This document shows, in pieces, positions 1 to 5,183 of a stretch of 6,331 nucleotides of DNA (position 1 is the first letter of the stretch; each line of letters begins with the position of its first letter). The notes beneath the pieces were generated by a model, which ran no database searches, was not told the DNA's origin, and worked only from the letters and a program-made list of their open reading frames with translations. The DNA lies in NCBI GenBank assembly GCA_003554115.1, contig PWFE01000049.1, forward strand, positions 1 through 6,331, given 5' to 3'. A program made the translations under genes and the position numbers. The stretch is from Haloferacaceae archaeon. Its GTDB lineage: Archaea; Halobacteriota; Halobacteria; Halobacteriales; Haloferacaceae.

Positions 1-91
1 ACCGCGAGTGATACTCTAGGTCGTACTCGTCGAGTTTGCGGACGACGCGCTCGCAGAACGGACAGGCCTGCAGTCGGTACAACGTGATCGG
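1..91. repeat. Left arm of a 91-bp perfect inverted repeat
   Basis: Bases 1-91 are, base for base, the reverse complement of bases 430-520. The match ends sharply: base 92 no longer pairs with base 429. The right arm is coding sequence, codons 8-37 of the glutaredoxin gene including its CPFC active site, so this left arm is a headless antisense copy of that segment. It lacks the start codon and first seven codons. The repeat begins at the first base shown, so it may extend further left. A perfect copy with no substitutions points to a very recent event or to a chimeric read or contig end, which I think is more likely. Confidence 0.97.
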
Positions 92-191
92 GATCGTGCT
101 GATCACGCTCGTGGCGATTGCCTGGCTGCCGCTGGCTTGGGGTATCGACCTAACGAACCTTCCGGCGGAGTTCGTAGAGGCGTGGGGCTGA
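92..191 (+). CDS. 3' tail of a membrane-protein gene, 5' part missing
   Basis: A frame ending at TGA 189-191 encodes a hydrophobic stretch (IGIVLITLVAIAWLPLAW, about 90-140) and then a short polar tail (GIDLTNLPAEFVEAWG). This looks like a last transmembrane helix and C-terminus. Upstream, the frame enters the inverted repeat, turns non-hydrophobic and meets a stop at 9-11. Real coding therefore appears to be cut at about base 91, exactly where the repeat arm ends; bases 81-91 also read sensibly, so the junction may carry a little microhomology. I do not recognise the family. If the repeat arm is an assembly error, the gene is probably intact in the real genome; otherwise it is a broken remnant. 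A stand-alone small membrane protein starting at GTG 84 is possible but has no ribosome-binding site. Confidence 0.5.
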
Positions 192-224
192 GTCGACCGA
201 CAACCACTCTCTCCGGTCCCCATC

Positions 225-347
225 CGAAAGATCATTCGGGGGTATACGCCCATTCCAAAGTACGGAACACTCGGCTACGATGTCACCGCCATCATGCATC
301 TGAAAGTCGAAGGAGTCGCGCTTGTCGAAATCGTCGAGATCAACTAG
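225..347 (+). pseudogene. Remnant of an Lrp/AsnC-family transcription regulator
   Basis: In the frame ending at TAG 345-347, codons 225-344 read [14 protein letters not shown], then [16 protein letters not shown], then [10 protein letters not shown]. This is the usual junction of Lrp/AsnC proteins, where the recognition-helix end (G-x-I-x-GY) leads into the ligand-binding (RAM/AsnC) domain with its LGYDVTA strand. About 40 codons of a normal 140-160-residue protein remain. The helix-turn-helix in front is missing (codons 192-224 look unrelated), and most of the RAM domain behind is lost at the stop. No suitable start codon precedes it: the same frame has the membrane-protein stop at 189-191. 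I read it as a decayed fragment, not a gene. The family call is from remembered motif patterns, not a search. Confidence 0.6.
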
Positions 348-378
348 CCAGCCCAACAGCGGCCGAATCCGCCGACAT

Positions 379-386
379 TCTTACCT
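379..386 (+). promoter_or_regulatory. Possible TATA element of the glutaredoxin-redoxin operon
   Basis: TTCTTACC lies about 24-30 nt before the ATG at 409, the spacing expected for a haloarchaeal TATA box driving a leaderless transcript. No Shine-Dalgarno is visible before this ATG, which fits leaderless expression. The match to the TTTAWA-type consensus is only fair. The stretch 348-408 holds nothing else I can identify. Confidence 0.35.
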
Positions 387-408
387 ATCCGTCGACCGAA
401 CACCAATC

Positions 409-675
409 ATGAGCGACGCTGCCGAGCCGCCGATCACGTTGTACCGACTGCAGGCCTGTCCGTTCTGCGAGCGCGTCGTCCGCAAACTCGACGAGTACGA
501 CCTAGAGTATCACTCGCGGTTTGTTGAGCCGATGCACTCTGACCGCAACGTCGTCAAACGCGTCAGTGGCTCTCGGACCGTCCCCGCGATTGTCGACGAA
601 TCGACCGGCGTCACGATGTCCGAGAGTGCGAACATCGTCGAGTATCTCGATACGACCTACGGAGGCGATCAGTAA
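409..675 (+). CDS. Glutaredoxin-like (GST N-terminal domain) thiol-disulfide oxidoreductase
   Basis: An 88-residue thioredoxin-fold protein of glutaredoxin size. The active-site motif CPFC is at residues 17-20 after a first beta strand (ITLYRLQA). The cis-proline motif TVPAIVD is at 57-63, and SESANIVEYL at 71-80 corresponds to the thiol-ligand-binding ESxxI region of glutaredoxins and GST N-domains. It should reduce disulfides or mixed disulfides in the cytoplasm; haloarchaea generally use gamma-glutamylcysteine instead of glutathione, so the low-molecular-weight thiol partner is an inference. The ATG at 409 is chosen over the in-frame ATG at 322 because it gives the family's normal length and has a TATA-like element at the right distance. 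The extra N-terminal residues from 322 would overlap the Lrp remnant and look random. The gene is directly followed, with a 1-nt overlap, by the redoxin gene. Codons 8-37 are duplicated in inverted orientation at 1-91. Confidence 0.88.
   Translation: MSDAAEPPITLYRLQACPFCERVVRKLDEYDLEYHSRFVEPMHSDRNVVKRVSGSRTVPAIVDESTGVTMSESANIVEYLDTTYGGDQ
430..520. repeat. Right arm of the 91-bp inverted repeat (inside glutaredoxin gene)
   Basis: This is the parent copy of the inverted repeat. It lies within an intact reading frame, whereas the copy at 1-91 has no start codon and interrupts another frame. The arms are separated by 338 bp (92-429) holding the end of a membrane-protein gene, an Lrp/AsnC remnant and the glutaredoxin promoter and start codon. 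Confidence 0.97.
661..670 (+). promoter_or_regulatory. Strong Shine-Dalgarno for the redoxin gene
   Basis: GGAGGCGATC matches the complement of the archaeal 16S rRNA 3' end (GGAGGTGATC) at 9 of 10 bases. It sits inside the last codons of the glutaredoxin gene, with nine bases between GGAGG and the ATG at 675. It supports that start and indicates independent re-initiation within the operon. Confidence 0.7.
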
Positions 676-1190
676 TGGATCTCGGCTTCGAGGTGGTCGA
701 CCTGCCTGAGACTGACCATCCCACCGAGGGTGAGACGGCTCCGGATTTCACGCGGCCGCTTGTGACCAACGACGACTGGGGTGACGCCAGCCTCTCGGAG
801 TTGGCGGCAGAGGGTCCTGTACTGCTCGTCTTCCATCCGATGGATGGCGCGTTTCCGTCGACGTATATGTGGAACGAGCTTCGGGAGCGTGCGTTCGACG
901 AACACAGCGACATTCAGGTCATCGGGCTATCGATTTCGACGCCGTACGAACATATGACGTTTATCGACGACCGCGAAATCGAGTATCCACTTTTCAGTGA
1001 CCCACAAAATGGGGTAGCCGAACAGTACGATATCGTCAACGACCTCGACGGGATGGCCGGCCTCAGCGAGCCACGGCCTGCCGTCTTCGTCGTCGACAGC
1101 GAACTCACCATTCAGTATGCGTGGGTCGCAAGCGAGTGGCCCGAATTCCCCGACTATGACGAGATCGCTAACGCGGTCGACTCGGGATAA
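675..1190 (+). CDS. Redoxin (AhpC/TSA peroxiredoxin-fold) protein lacking all cysteines
   Basis: A 171-residue protein with the peroxiredoxin layout: GETAPDFTRPLV (19-30), SLSELAAEGPVLLVFHP (39-55), the loop MDGAFPSTYMWNE (56-68), VIGLSISTPY (82-91), YPLFSDPQNGVAEQYDI (104-120), and PRPAVFVVD with the conserved Arg134 (133-141). In active peroxiredoxins the loop after FYP is xxxTxxC. Here Pro55 is kept, but the Thr position is Ala59 and the peroxidatic Cys position is Ser62; there is no cysteine anywhere. It therefore cannot reduce peroxides by the normal mechanism and may be a regulatory or structural partner, perhaps of the upstream glutaredoxin. The start ATG overlaps the upstream stop (TAATG) and has a near-perfect Shine-Dalgarno. 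I recall similar Cys-poor redoxins in other haloarchaea, so this may be a conserved family trait and not decay; that recollection is unverified. Confidence 0.85.
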   Translation: MDLGFEVVDLPETDHPTEGETAPDFTRPLVTNDDWGDASLSELAAEGPVLLVFHPMDGAFPSTYMWNELRERAFDEHSDIQVIGLSISTPYEHMTFIDDREIEYPLFSDPQNGVAEQYDIVNDLDGMAGLSEPRPAVFVVDSELTIQYAWVASEWPEFPDYDEIANAVDSG

Positions 1191-1222
1191 CGAATACAGA
1201 TCCCTCAAAAGGAGCTGCCGGC

Positions 1223-2326
1223 TCAGATTGGCACCGGCACCCAGCCTGCAGTCGGGAACACACCGACAATCGCCAACAGCGCGATCAAAAACGTGGTCGC
1301 AACGATACTGGTCGCAGGTGGGTCCCAGTGGGTATCACCGTGGGCATAGAAGATCCGCTCGGAGAGTTCGCCAAGTAGTGCACCAAGCACACCGAACACC
1401 GCGCCCAGAAGCACTGCCTCCAACAACAGGAGTTCGGCCTGGACGGCCGCCGGGTCCGCCTCAGCGAGCCCGATTCCGATGTAGGCCATCGGTGCGGTCG
1501 ACGCCGGCAGTGTGATGTGGTGGGTCACCGGGAGTTTGAGTTGGAATGCGCCGAAATCGTCTTCGATGCCGAGATTGAGAAAGACGAGACTGGCCGCGCT
1601 GATCCCGAATGCGAGGTACGGGCTACCGGTGGCCCAAAACGAGAGCCCGCCGAGGACGCCGAATGCAAACCCGTTGAGACCGACGCCGCTCCACTCGCGA
1701 AACCAGGGCAGCCACGGCTCGACGGCTGTCCGTTCTTCGGGCTGGCCCGCCGTACCGTCAGTTGTGTACGTTTCCTCGCGGTCGAACGGTGAGAGATCCA
1801 AGATGCCATCGCCTCTGACCGTTCCAATCGCGTCGTAGCCGAGCAGCAGACGGTGGGCAAGCGCGGAGATGACGACACCGAACGCAATCGGATCCCAGGG
1901 TGCAGCAACGAAATCAGAGATAAAAAAGACGAGATAGCCAAGGACGCCAAACAGTCCACCGACAATCAGCACGTCAGTTCGCCCACCGAAGGCGATCAGG
2001 ATGTTTTTCGCGTCGTGGTAGCCCCAGCCCCCACCGAAGCCAGGCTCCATGTAGCCCTGCTTGGCAGCGTACGCGCTGGCCGCAGCCCCGCCAGCGAAGG
2101 CGATATGCGGGCCGAAAAACGCCCCGAAGGCGATCTCGGCAGTGATTCCGGTTGAGCCGAGTCCGGCTTCGTCGAGCGAGACAAGCCCGGCGATTCGTGC
2201 TGCCTCGCCGGCAATAACCATGAACCCGGTAAAGATGAACGCCGGCAGCGCACCGATTGCCGCCCCGACGATACCGCCGGCAAACGACGCGACAATCATC
2301 CCGGCGACGAGCAGTGGATCAACCAT
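1223..2326 (-). CDS. Conserved polytopic membrane protein with internal duplication, function unknown
   Basis: A 367-residue protein with about eight to ten hydrophobic segments (roughly 5-24, 27-45, 62-88, 117-140, 145-163, 217-233, 237-254, 268-287, 298-320, 339-357) and an acidic hydrophilic loop at about 170-212. I do not recognise a characterised family; similar uncharacterised proteins seem familiar from other haloarchaea. The two halves repeat landmarks in the same order: GPHIAFAGG (72-80) against THHITLPAS (268-276), LFGVLGYL (125-132) against VFGVLGAL (310-317), and WDPIAFGVV (144-152) against WDPPATSIV (334-342). Intramembrane or membrane-edge histidines (74, 158, 269, 270, 329, 333) and the YAHGDTHWDPP motif suggest a binding site for a metal or substrate, which is inference. 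The start ATG has an adjacent Shine-Dalgarno. The gene converges on the redoxin gene with only 32 bases between, where no clear terminator is visible. Confidence 0.85.
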   Translation of the reverse strand: MVDPLLVAGMIVASFAGGIVGAAIGALPAFIFTGFMVIAGEAARIAGLVSLDEAGLGSTGITAEIAFGAFFGPHIAFAGGAAASAYAAKQGYMEPGFGGGWGYHDAKNILIAFGGRTDVLIVGGLFGVLGYLVFFISDFVAAPWDPIAFGVVISALAHRLLLGYDAIGTVRGDGILDLSPFDREETYTTDGTAGQPEERTAVEPWLPWFREWSGVGLNGFAFGVLGGLSFWATGSPYLAFGISAASLVFLNLGIEDDFGAFQLKLPVTHHITLPASTAPMAYIGIGLAEADPAAVQAELLLLEAVLLGAVFGVLGALLGELSERIFYAHGDTHWDPPATSIVATTFLIALLAIVGVFPTAGWVPVPI

Positions 2327-2423
2327 CGGACCACCTGTGCTGGCTGGGTGTGGTCGACTGGCATGCTGTTGGACTCGCTGTACTGACCGTCTGTCTACCT
2401 GACAGCGTCTCTGAGGTGTTCAT
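2319..2423 (-). CDS. Possible 34-aa leader ORF overlapping the membrane-protein start
   Basis: On the minus strand an ATG at 2423 opens a 34-codon frame (starts MNTSETLSG, ends HRWSDG) whose TGA at 2321-2319 overlaps the start of the membrane-protein gene by 8 nt. It is rich in Ser and Thr, has no recognisable domain and no clear Shine-Dalgarno. Its position between the likely promoter and the main start would suit translational coupling, but in GC-rich DNA a frame this short can occur by chance. Treat it as a candidate only. Confidence 0.15.
   Translation of the reverse strand: MNTSETLSGRQTVSTASPTACQSTTPSQHRWSDG
2329..2336 (-). promoter_or_regulatory. Shine-Dalgarno of the membrane-protein gene
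   Basis: Read on the minus strand this is AGGTGGTC, seven of eight bases matching the anti-SD complement AGGTGATC, ending two bases before the ATG at 2326. It fixes the start and shows that this gene, unlike several neighbours, is translated from a leadered mRNA. Confidence 0.55.
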
Positions 2424-2425
2424 GT

Positions 2426-2446
2426 GGCAACCGACTAACAGTTGCC
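2426..2446. repeat. Short dyad (6-bp arms, 9-nt spacer) in the membrane-gene leader
   Basis: GGCAAC (2426-2431) and GTTGCC (2441-2446) are perfect inverted arms. They fall where transcription from the nearby TATA-like element at 2464-2474 should start, so they could be an operator for a dimeric regulator or a hairpin at the mRNA 5' end. The arms are short, and chance occurrence cannot be excluded. Confidence 0.3.
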
Positions 2447-2463
2447 GCAAACACGCTTATGCC

Positions 2464-2474
2464 GGTTATTATAC
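2464..2474 (-). promoter_or_regulatory. Likely TATA element of the membrane-protein gene
   Basis: On the minus strand this is GTATAATAACC, in the most AT-rich stretch of the window (about 2455-2525). A start site 25-30 nt downstream would fall near 2440 and leave a leader of about 115 nt, consistent with the Shine-Dalgarno used by this gene. Alternative AT-rich elements (for example AAATAAATG at about 2489-2497) exist in the same island. The rest of 2327-2531 holds the possible leader ORF and dyad and no other gene I can support. Confidence 0.4.
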
Positions 2475-2531
2475 TGTGTGTTCAATATGCATTTATTTTA
2501 CAGATGAAACATTGATAGATACATACCACAG

Positions 2532-3227
2532 CTACGACGAGACTGCCTCGACAAGTGAGGGGTCGTCGTTGGCTGGGCTGTTAACGCGCTCGGAGACCGG
2601 GTACGCGATGAGTTCGTCGTCCGGATACGGTTCGAGCAACTCGCTTGCGTCTGCAGGCTCGCCATGAAGCCACGTCGACTCCGTCTCGGGTGACAACATC
2701 ACTGCCATCCGGTGATGCAGTGTTGAGATGAGGTTGTTCGGCTCGGTGGTGATAATTGTGAACGTCTCGTGGACCGCCGACTCGTCGTTGGCCCCAGCGG
2801 TGCCGAACTCCCCGAGTCCGGTTTGGCGAGTTGGTTCCTCCCAGCGTTCCCACAGGCCCGCGACCGCAAACGGACGGTCGTCTTCGAAGGCTACGCGGTA
2901 GGGCTGTTTTCCCTCGCCGCGCTTGACCCATTCATAAAAGCCGTCGACGGGAACGAGACAGCGGCGAGACTCATACGCATCGGCGAAGCTCCGTTTTTCG
3001 GCGACGGTTTCGGCGCGAGCGTTGATCAGGCCTTTCCGTTCGTCAGCCCAGCCGGGCGTGAGTCCCCACTCAAAAAACTGCAAGTGGTCGGGGTCATCAT
3101 TGGTAATGACTGGAAGCTGTTGGCCGGGTGCACAGTTGTATCGCGGCTCCAGTGACTCAGCAGGTTCGATTCCGAACCGCTCGGCGAGCCGATCTGTGGG
3201 GGTAAACAGCGTGTAGCGACCACACAT
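2532..3227 (-). CDS. SOS response-associated peptidase family protein (SRAP; HMCES/YedK type)
   Basis: A 231-residue protein of normal SRAP length. These enzymes cover abasic sites in single-stranded DNA by forming a thiazolidine crosslink through the N-terminal cysteine, shielding the lesion during replication. Family landmarks are all present: MCGRYTL at the very start, which makes Cys2 the N-terminal residue after Met removal and fixes the start codon; RYNCAPGQ (29-36); WGLTPGWA (54-61); INARAETV (68-75) with the active-site Asn69; VDGFYEW (94-100) with Glu99; and TLHHRMAVML (169-178) with the catalytic His. Residues 133-153 are a small polar insertion relative to short bacterial members. 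It is divergently transcribed from an exonuclease-like gene, which fits a DNA-repair context. The stop is TAG at 2532-2534, followed by an AT-rich region. Confidence 0.95.
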   Translation of the reverse strand: MCGRYTLFTPTDRLAERFGIEPAESLEPRYNCAPGQQLPVITNDDPDHLQFFEWGLTPGWADERKGLINARAETVAEKRSFADAYESRRCLVPVDGFYEWVKRGEGKQPYRVAFEDDRPFAVAGLWERWEEPTRQTGLGEFGTAGANDESAVHETFTIITTEPNNLISTLHHRMAVMLSPETESTWLHGEPADASELLEPYPDDELIAYPVSERVNSPANDDPSLVEAVSS

Positions 3228-3251
3228 AACTGAGTCGACGGGTGAGTGCGG

Positions 3252-3258
3252 CTTAGGG
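3252..3258 (-). promoter_or_regulatory. Weak TATA-like element of the SRAP gene
   Basis: On the minus strand CCCTAAG lies about 25-31 nt before the ATG at 3227, the spacing for a leaderless transcript, and no Shine-Dalgarno is seen. The match to consensus is poor, so this rests mainly on position. Confidence 0.25.
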
Positions 3259-3280
3259 ACACCGACTCGGGAGCGTGAAC

Positions 3281-3286
3281 TTTAGG
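3281..3286 (+). promoter_or_regulatory. TATA element of the RNase H-fold exonuclease gene
   Basis: TTTAGG begins 30 nt upstream of the ATG at 3311, giving leaderless geometry. It lies inside the reading frame that could begin at GTG 3275, which argues that the GTG is not the start. This promoter and that of the divergent SRAP gene share the 83-bp spacer 3228-3310. Confidence 0.45.
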
Positions 3287-3310
3287 ATGGCCGGGTACGC
3301 TCTGTCGGGT

Positions 3311-4069
3311 ATGCGAATTGAGAACAGTTACATCCCCGTCAGTGGGGTCGGGGAGTCGACCGAACGGAGCCTGTGGGCCGAGGGTGCGACTGACTGGGAC
3401 TGCTTCGATCCCTCACTGGTCGGTCCGAAAACTGCCGACAACATCGAGTCGTTCATCGAAACGGCCAGTCGACGGCTTGAGATGGGCGATTCGGCGTTTT
3501 TCGACAAGGCGTTTCCGAGCAGCGAGCGATGGCGACTCTATGAAAATTTTCGGGAGGAGGCTTGCTTTTTCGATATCGAAACAACGGGGCTCAACCAGGA
3601 GTACGACACCGTTACAACCGTCAGCTATCATCAGGCCGGCGAGACGACGACGCTCGTCCATGGTGATGATCTCACTGCGGAGAACCTCCAAGCGGCCATT
3701 GATGAGGCCAGCCTGTTGGTGAGTTTCAACGGGATTCGGTTCGACCAGCCCTTCTTGGAGACCTCGTTCGGACTTGATGTCGAGTGTCCCCATCTCGATC
3801 TGATGTACCCCTGCAAAACGCTCGGCTTGTCGGGTGGGCTGAAAGCCATCGAACAGGACATTGGCCTCGAACGCGACCGGCCCGATCTCTCCGGGCGTGA
3901 TGCGGTCCGACTGTGGCGACAGCACGAATCCGGCGTCGACGGCGCGCTCGAAACGCTGATTTCATACAATCGAGAAGATACGGTGAACCTGCAAACGCTG
4001 GCCGAAACCGTCACCGACCGGCTCCACCAACAGATCTTCGAGCAGGCCTGTCAGGCATCAGTCGAGTGA
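3311..4069 (+). CDS. RNase H-fold (YprB-like, DEDDy) exonuclease domain protein
   Basis: A 252-residue protein. Residues 1-35 (IPVSGVGESTERSLWAEG) resemble a helix-hairpin-helix-like DNA-binding start. The nuclease core follows: CFFDIETTG (85-93) supplies Asp88 and Glu90, VSFNGIRFDQPFL (137-149) supplies Asp145, HLDLMYPC (161-168) is a further conserved strand with Asp163, and YNREDTVNL (219-227) supplies the Tyr-x3-Asp pair Tyr219/Asp223 of the DEDDy group. All metal-binding acids are present, so it should be an active 3'-5' exonuclease or related nuclease of the RNase_H_2 (YprB) type. Its substrate is unknown. The ATG at 3311 is preferred over GTG 3275 because of the TATA box between them and because MRIENSYIPV looks like the natural N-terminus. 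It is divergent from the SRAP gene and overlaps the bactofilin-like gene tail to tail by 19 bp. Confidence 0.85.
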   Translation: MRIENSYIPVSGVGESTERSLWAEGATDWDCFDPSLVGPKTADNIESFIETASRRLEMGDSAFFDKAFPSSERWRLYENFREEACFFDIETTGLNQEYDTVTTVSYHQAGETTTLVHGDDLTAENLQAAIDEASLLVSFNGIRFDQPFLETSFGLDVECPHLDLMYPCKTLGLSGGLKAIEQDIGLERDRPDLSGRDAVRLWRQHESGVDGALETLISYNREDTVNLQTLAETVTDRLHQQIFEQACQASVE

Positions 4070-5067
4070 GCCTGCTGGGACTCGGGTTCGTCGTCAGCTG
4101 ACTCCTCAGCATCTGTTGTGGCCAACTCCCCAGACGCCGATTCGTTTTCGGTCGACGCCGGCGGGTCGCCGTCGGCGGTGGTTTCAGTTTCAGCATCGTG
4201 TTCGACACTCGTCGCGTCGAGCGGCTGGTCGGCCCGCCGGATGAGTTTCATTTCGCCTTTCGCCCGGAGCGAGCCCTCGACGTCGGCTCCCTCATGGACA
4301 ATCAGGTCTCGACAGGAGATATCGCCACGGACCTCCGCGCCTGCTTGCAGCGTGACCGTGCCGTTTCTGGTTGTGACGTCACCGATGACGACGGTTCCAC
4401 CGCTGATTTCGATATCATCCCGTGCGCGAAGACTGCCAAAAATCGTGGTATCGGAGCCGACCGTAATCGATTCGGCACGGATGTTACCATGGATTCGACA
4501 CTCATCGCCAATAGTTGCGGGTGTCGAGACGCGCCAAGCATCGTCAGAAATGTTCGCTCCACGCGGGACAACGAGCGGTGGCCGCTGTTCGGCCGCGTTG
4601 GGCGAAATCGCGCTGGCGAACTCTTCGGCCTTCTGTTCGTCGCCAAAGCGGAGGAACTGCGAGAGCACAATAAAGTAAAAGACGAGTGCGGGAACCGGGT
4701 TGCGGGTGTGAATCCAGCCGTTGGTTTCAAATCCTTCGTCGATTTCGACATCGTCGCCGATATCGAGGTCTCCCGAGACCAACAGCGCGCCGCCGATCCG
4801 ACAGCGCGCGCCGATGTAGGCATCCGAGCCAACGAGGACGCTGTCGTCGACCGCACACAACATATCGAGTCGACAGTCGTTGTCGACTTCCAGATGGCGG
4901 CCGAATTGGACGCGCTCGCCGGCGGCGATGGTGCGGCTCCGAATGCCGAACTCAATGGCACTGTTCGAGCCGATCAACACGTCGCTGTCGGTGACAATGT
5001 CGTGTTCCTCGACGGTCGTGCCGTCTGGAATCGACAGCTCATCAAGCGGGTCGCCGGGAGATGACAC
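4051..5067 (-). CDS. Bactofilin-like polymer-forming protein with two beta-helix domains
   Basis: With the GTG start at 5067 the protein has 338 residues. It starts MSSPGDPLDELSIPDG. A first beta-helix domain (about 16-118) is made of short repeats such as DVLIGSNSAIEFG, LVSGDLDIGDDVEI and NGWI. A hydrophobic stretch follows (PVPALVFYFIVLSQFLRF, about 124-141), then a charged linker, a second beta-helix domain (about 176-276; VSTPATIGDECRIHGNI, ITVGSDTTIFGSL, VIGDVTTRNG, GADVEGSLRAKGEM) and an acidic Ser/Thr/Glu tail (287-338). The layout matches bactofilin-family cytoskeletal proteins, and it may be related to the halofilins that shape Haloferax cells. The hydrophobic linker could anchor it to the membrane. 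The GTG is chosen because a TATA box (5091-5097) sits 30 nt upstream; longer frames reach a TTG at 5139 or an ATG at 5259, but the latter would cover the divergent small gene. Confidence 0.82.
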   Translation of the reverse strand: MSSPGDPLDELSIPDGTTVEEHDIVTDSDVLIGSNSAIEFGIRSRTIAAGERVQFGRHLEVDNDCRLDMLCAVDDSVLVGSDAYIGARCRIGGALLVSGDLDIGDDVEIDEGFETNGWIHTRNPVPALVFYFIVLSQFLRFGDEQKAEEFASAISPNAAEQRPPLVVPRGANISDDAWRVSTPATIGDECRIHGNIRAESITVGSDTTIFGSLRARDDIEISGGTVVIGDVTTRNGTVTLQAGAEVRGDISCRDLIVHEGADVEGSLRAKGEMKLIRRADQPLDATSVEHDAETETTADGDPPASTENESASGELATTDAEESADDEPESQQAHSTDA

Positions 5068-5090
5068 AGGCCGAATCAGTAGGCCAACGG

Positions 5091-5097
5091 TAATAAA
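5091..5097 (-). promoter_or_regulatory. TATA box of the bactofilin-like gene
   Basis: On the minus strand TTTATTA begins 30 nt upstream of the GTG at 5067, the same geometry as TTTAGG before the exonuclease gene. It is one of the best matches to the haloarchaeal TATA consensus in the window and is the main reason for calling the GTG start. Confidence 0.55.
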
Positions 5098-5154
5098 CAG
5101 TCCGTAAGACAGATGACAGACAGCTGTCCGAAAAGCCAAGCGATACTCGTGGTG

Positions 5155-5162
5155 CTTTTGAG
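5155..5162 (+). promoter_or_regulatory. TATA-like element of the DUF5800-like gene
   Basis: CTTTTGAG lies about 22-29 nt before the ATG at 5184, right for a leaderless transcript. It faces away from the bactofilin-like promoter at 5091-5097, so the 116-bp spacer 5068-5183 is a compact divergent promoter region. Confidence 0.4.
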
Positions 5163-5183
5163 TATCCTCCGCAAACGGTTGGT

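Noticed and set aside
150..356. Minus-strand 68-codon frame across the left intergenic region
   Set aside because: It is antisense to both the membrane-protein tail and the Lrp/AsnC remnant, has no recognisable motif and no promoter; it is a shadow frame.
322..408. Upstream ATG extension of the glutaredoxin gene
   Set aside because: The extra 29 residues are Ser/Arg-rich and non-acidic, overlap the Lrp remnant, and have no promoter or ribosome-binding site; the ATG at 409 gives normal family length.
3275..3310. GTG start for the exonuclease gene
   Set aside because: The likely TATA box (3281-3286) lies inside this extension, and the ATG at 3311 has leaderless spacing to it.
4198..5064. Long plus-strand frame (288 codons) opposite the bactofilin-like gene
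   Set aside because: High-GC antisense shadow; it shows no domain, while the minus strand carries clear beta-helix repeats and an acidic tail.
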